Below the pieces are notes generated by a model. That model had not been told where the DNA came from. It was given only the letters and a program-made list of their open reading frames with translations, and did not search any database. From Bacteroidota bacterium (GTDB lineage: Bacteria > Bacteroidota > Bacteroidia > B-17B0 > Aurantibacillaceae): DNA of 64,000 bases. Below, piece after piece: positions 61,609 to 64,000 of the stretch. The first letter of the stretch is position 1. Each line of letters begins with the position of its first letter. Position numbers and translations under genes: made by a program. The stretch is taken from NCBI GenBank assembly GCA_018267475.1, contig JAFDYI010000006.1, positions 62,001 through 126,000 on the forward strand, read 5' to 3'.

Positions 61609-63789
61609 ATGCTTAAAATTAAAATAACACAAGTAGTATTTTTTACTTTTCTTTTTGTTTCGAAACTCTCTTTAATTTCTCAAAACGCCAATACATTACT
61701 AAAGCGCCTCTCTTTAGAGAAAAACCAAGATACTATAGCGAATTTAACTGGAGAGATAGGAAGGCTGTACCTAAAAGAAGGAAATATGGAGAAAGCCCTT
61801 GAGTATTTAAAGAAAGAGTTAGAGTTAAGCAAAAATATTTATACAGAAAGACATAAGGCTTATTGTTACAATACCATAGCCACAATATATGCCCGAGTTG
61901 GAAACACAAACGAAGCTATTAGTAATTTTATAAGAGCTTTAAAAATAGCTGAAGATGAAAAGGATTATAAACTTGCATCAGGGCTTTATAACAACATAGG
62001 GAATCTTTATGTTAAATTAAAAATGCTTGAAGATGCTTTGAAGTACATTCATAAAGGGATGGAGCTTAAAAAACAAATTGGGGATAAAAATATTACGCCC
62101 AATTTATATTCTATATCAAACATATATAGAACGCAAAAAAAATATCAAGATGCTATTAAATACTTGAATGAGGCATATAAAGAAATGGATACCGCGTCGG
62201 AAATTAATGGATTTAAGTACAAACCGGTTATTTTAAACAGCTTGGGCGCGTGTTATAGAGCATTAGGCGATTACGATAAAAGCTTACACTATTATAAAAA
62301 ATGCGAAGGTGTTTTGCAATCAGCAGATTTTAGTGCCTTATCTAGTTTATACAATAATATTGCTGTACTTTACGAATACAAAAATCAATACAGGGTATCG
62401 TTATCCTATCAATTAAAAGCCTATGAAATGCAGAAAAAAATGAACCAGATAGAAGATCAAATGGTAAGTTGTAGGAATTTGGTTGTTTACTTTGCAAAAT
62501 TAAATGAGGGAGATTCTGCCAGTATGTATTTTGAACTTTATATTGCTTTAGCGGATTCTGTTCAGAAAATTCAAAATTCTGAAATGCTTCACGAGGTGGC
62601 GAAAAAATACGATACCGAGAAAAAAGAAGCTCAAATAACTTTGTTAGCAAAAGATAAAGAGTTACAAAAATTATTGATCAAAAACCAAGAAAAGGATTTA
62701 CTCCAAAAACAAATTGAAGCAAAGCAAAAAGAGGATAAAATATTGCTATTAAATAAAGACGTTGCGTATAACGAAGTGTTGTTGCAAAAAGAAACTTTTG
62801 AAAAAGAAAAAAAATTAAAGGAAAACGAAGTACTAAATATAGAGAATAAATTATCAAGTGAAACCATTAAGCAGCAAAAGCTAGTATCTTATTTTATTGT
62901 GGGTGGTTTGGTTTTAGCCTTACTGTTTTCTTTTTTTATTTTCAGAGGGTTAAAAGCTCAACGAAAAGCCAATCGAATCATATCTAAACAAAAACAAGAA
63001 GTAGAAAAACAAAAACACTTAGTAGAAGAAAAAAACAAAGAAATAACGGATAGCATTACCTACGCCAAACGCATACAAAACGCCATACTGCCCAACCCAA
63101 AAAAATGGCAAACACTGTTGCCTCATAGTTTTGTATTGTATCAACCCAAAGATATTGTAGCCGGCGATTTTTATTGGTTAGAAGAAACCGCACAATACCT
63201 CTACATTGCCGCTGCCGACTGCACCGGCCACGGTGTGCCGGGCGCCATGGTAAGCGTGGTGTGCAGCAGCGCCCTTAGCAAAGCCGTGTTAGAAGAAAAA
63301 CAAACCGAAACCCATACCATATTAGGTGCTACCCGCCGTTTGGTATTAGAACAATTAGGCAAAAGCGAAGAAAAAATACGCGACGGCATGGATATTTGCC
63401 TGATACGCATCAACAAAAGCAACCGCAAGCACATACAATACAGCGGAGCCAATAGGCCGCTATACATAAGCAACGCGCAAGGCGAACTGCAAGAACTCAA
63501 ACCGGACAAACAGCCCATTGGTCAGTACGAAAACGAAAAACCTTTTAGCCAGCAAGAGCTTGTTTTAAATGAAAACGATACCTTGTACTTGCTTACCGAT
63601 GGCTATGCCGACCAATTTGGCGGCGACAACAACAAAAAGTTTAGCAGCAAAGCCCTAAAAAAACTCATGACCGAAAACGCCCACAAAACCATAGAAGAGC
63701 AAAACCGTATTTTTACCCAATCTTTTTTAAGCTGGCGCAACAACATAGAGCAAACCGATGATGTAACCTTGTTGGGGGTAAGGATGTAG
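61609..63789 (+). CDS. TPR-SpoIIE sensor phosphatase (second of a tandem pair)
   Basis: 726 residues: signal peptide (VVFFTFLFVSKLSLISQ), several clear TPRs (about 50-290, for example GNMEKALEYLKKELELSK, ASGLYNNIGNLYVKLKMLED), a long charged coiled coil (about 330-420), one span (about 426-446), linker helix and SpoIIE domain (about 490-726) with the same motifs as its neighbour. The phosphatase end is nearly the same protein as the previous gene's, but the sensor and coiled coil are quite different. It lies 62 bases downstream on the same strand. Two different sensors feeding one catalytic type suggests a shared target. Confidence 0.93.
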   Translation: MLKIKITQVVFFTFLFVSKLSLISQNANTLLKRLSLEKNQDTIANLTGEIGRLYLKEGNMEKALEYLKKELELSKNIYTERHKAYCYNTIATIYARVGNTNEAISNFIRALKIAEDEKDYKLASGLYNNIGNLYVKLKMLEDALKYIHKGMELKKQIGDKNITPNLYSISNIYRTQKKYQDAIKYLNEAYKEMDTASEINGFKYKPVILNSLGACYRALGDYDKSLHYYKKCEGVLQSADFSALSSLYNNIAVLYEYKNQYRVSLSYQLKAYEMQKKMNQIEDQMVSCRNLVVYFAKLNEGDSASMYFELYIALADSVQKIQNSEMLHEVAKKYDTEKKEAQITLLAKDKELQKLLIKNQEKDLLQKQIEAKQKEDKILLLNKDVAYNEVLLQKETFEKEKKLKENEVLNIENKLSSETIKQQKLVSYFIVGGLVLALLFSFFIFRGLKAQRKANRIISKQKQEVEKQKHLVEEKNKEITDSITYAKRIQNAILPNPKKWQTLLPHSFVLYQPKDIVAGDFYWLEETAQYLYIAAADCTGHGVPGAMVSVVCSSALSKAVLEEKQTETHTILGATRRLVLEQLGKSEEKIRDGMDICLIRINKSNRKHIQYSGANRPLYISNAQGELQELKPDKQPIGQYENEKPFSQQELVLNENDTLYLLTDGYADQFGGDNNKKFSSKALKKLMTENAHKTIEEQNRIFTQSFLSWRNNIEQTDDVTLLGVRM
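63010..63789 (+). repeat. 780-bp near-identical SpoIIE module, copy 2
   Basis: Gap-free partner of 60767-61546, including the linker helix and stop codon. Identity breaks off sharply before the coiled-coil linker. Confidence 0.95.
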
Positions 63790-63811
63790 TATTATGGAAT
63801 GCATATAAAGT

Positions 63812-64000
63812 ATGAATACTCCTGCTATAACATTTCAGATTGCCGACACAGCACAACTTCCGCTTATTGTAGGTACATACAATGCTAGTATTAAAGATAA
63901 AATAGCTACGGCCGATTTGATTCCAATTACTGTAGAAAGCAGAGCTGATTGGTTTTTAAAACATCACAAAAAACGACCTATATACCTTGTTTGTTATCAA
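63812..64000 (+). CDS. GNAT acetyltransferase (phosphinothricin acetyltransferase type), 5' part
   Basis: Open to the window end; 63 residues are visible. The N-terminal block (YNASIKDKIATADLIPITVE, then SRADWFLKHHKKRPIYLV) matches the start of the PAT/MnaT-type N-acetyltransferases, which acetylate small amines or amino-acid analogues with acetyl-CoA. The acetyl-CoA site lies beyond the window. ATG 63812 is 22 bases after the SpoIIE stop, so it may be in the same transcript. Confidence 0.75.
   Translation, partial: MNTPAITFQIADTAQLPLIVGTYNASIKDKIATADLIPITVESRADWFLKHHKKRPIYLVCYQ

Overview
The window is a chromosomal segment of a Bacteroidota bacterium (AT-rich, roughly 40% G+C by eye). The evidence is consistent: secreted proteins end in type IX secretion sorting domains (type A on a C10 peptidase, type B on a repeat protein), start codons lack Shine-Dalgarno sequences, and many genes are preceded by the Bacteroidota -7 element TAnnTTTG, sometimes with TTTG 19-21 bases upstream. 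Lineage-typical families include Y_Y_Y/Reg_prop sensors, DUF5723-type barrels and a BT_3928-like MauE/DoxX membrane protein. The order cannot be fixed from sequence alone. An HMG-CoA synthase suggests mevalonate-pathway isoprenoid synthesis.

Layout. 1-9 kb is housekeeping: a Cys/Met PLP enzyme (cut by the window start), a MauE/DoxX protein, clpP, a CoA-transferase subunit A, a transaldolase-CBS fusion, yicC, a Nudix hydrolase, a MaoC hydratase, two small membrane proteins and an MlaF/MlaE lipid transporter pair. 9-13.4 kb holds an unknown secreted protein and then a tight YfiR-like / helical-repeat / HAMP-SpoIIE operon. 13.4-27.8 kb has a C10 peptidase, an acyltransferase-like protein, a UDP-glucuronate decarboxylase-like enzyme, trpS, a phosphohexomutase, a hemerythrin fusion, tyrS, comEC, a rhomboid protease, purB and an MgtC protein. 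27.8-33.6 kb holds a SiaC-like regulator next to a 1805-residue sensor phosphatase. 33.7-50.5 kb is metabolism and envelope: GAPDH, HMG-CoA synthase, prolyl oligopeptidase, an SCO protein, a histidine kinase, lipoproteins, glutamate racemase, a START protein, a DltA-like ligase, a ferredoxin, an acyl-CoA reductase and a large type IX substrate. 50.6-64 kb has a sugar aminotransferase, a second propeller-SpoIIE sensor, an O-methyltransferase, an outer-membrane protein pair, two tandem TPR-SpoIIE phosphatases and the start of a GNAT acetyltransferase.

The most striking theme is signalling by SpoIIE-type (PP2C) phosphatases. Five full-length enzymes lie in 64 kb, each with a different membrane sensor (4-helix/HAMP, propeller-7TM-PAS-GAF, propeller alone, two TPR types). 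All have the same kind of linker helix before the catalytic domain. One is beside a SiaC (DUF1987) protein, a known substrate class for such phosphatases in Pseudomonas, and one is in an operon with a YfiR-like periplasmic protein. Together they look like a partner-switching network. No anti-sigma kinase, SiaB kinase, STAS antagonist or diguanylate cyclase is seen here, so the downstream targets must lie elsewhere.

No tRNA, rRNA, CRISPR array, transposase or prophage was seen.
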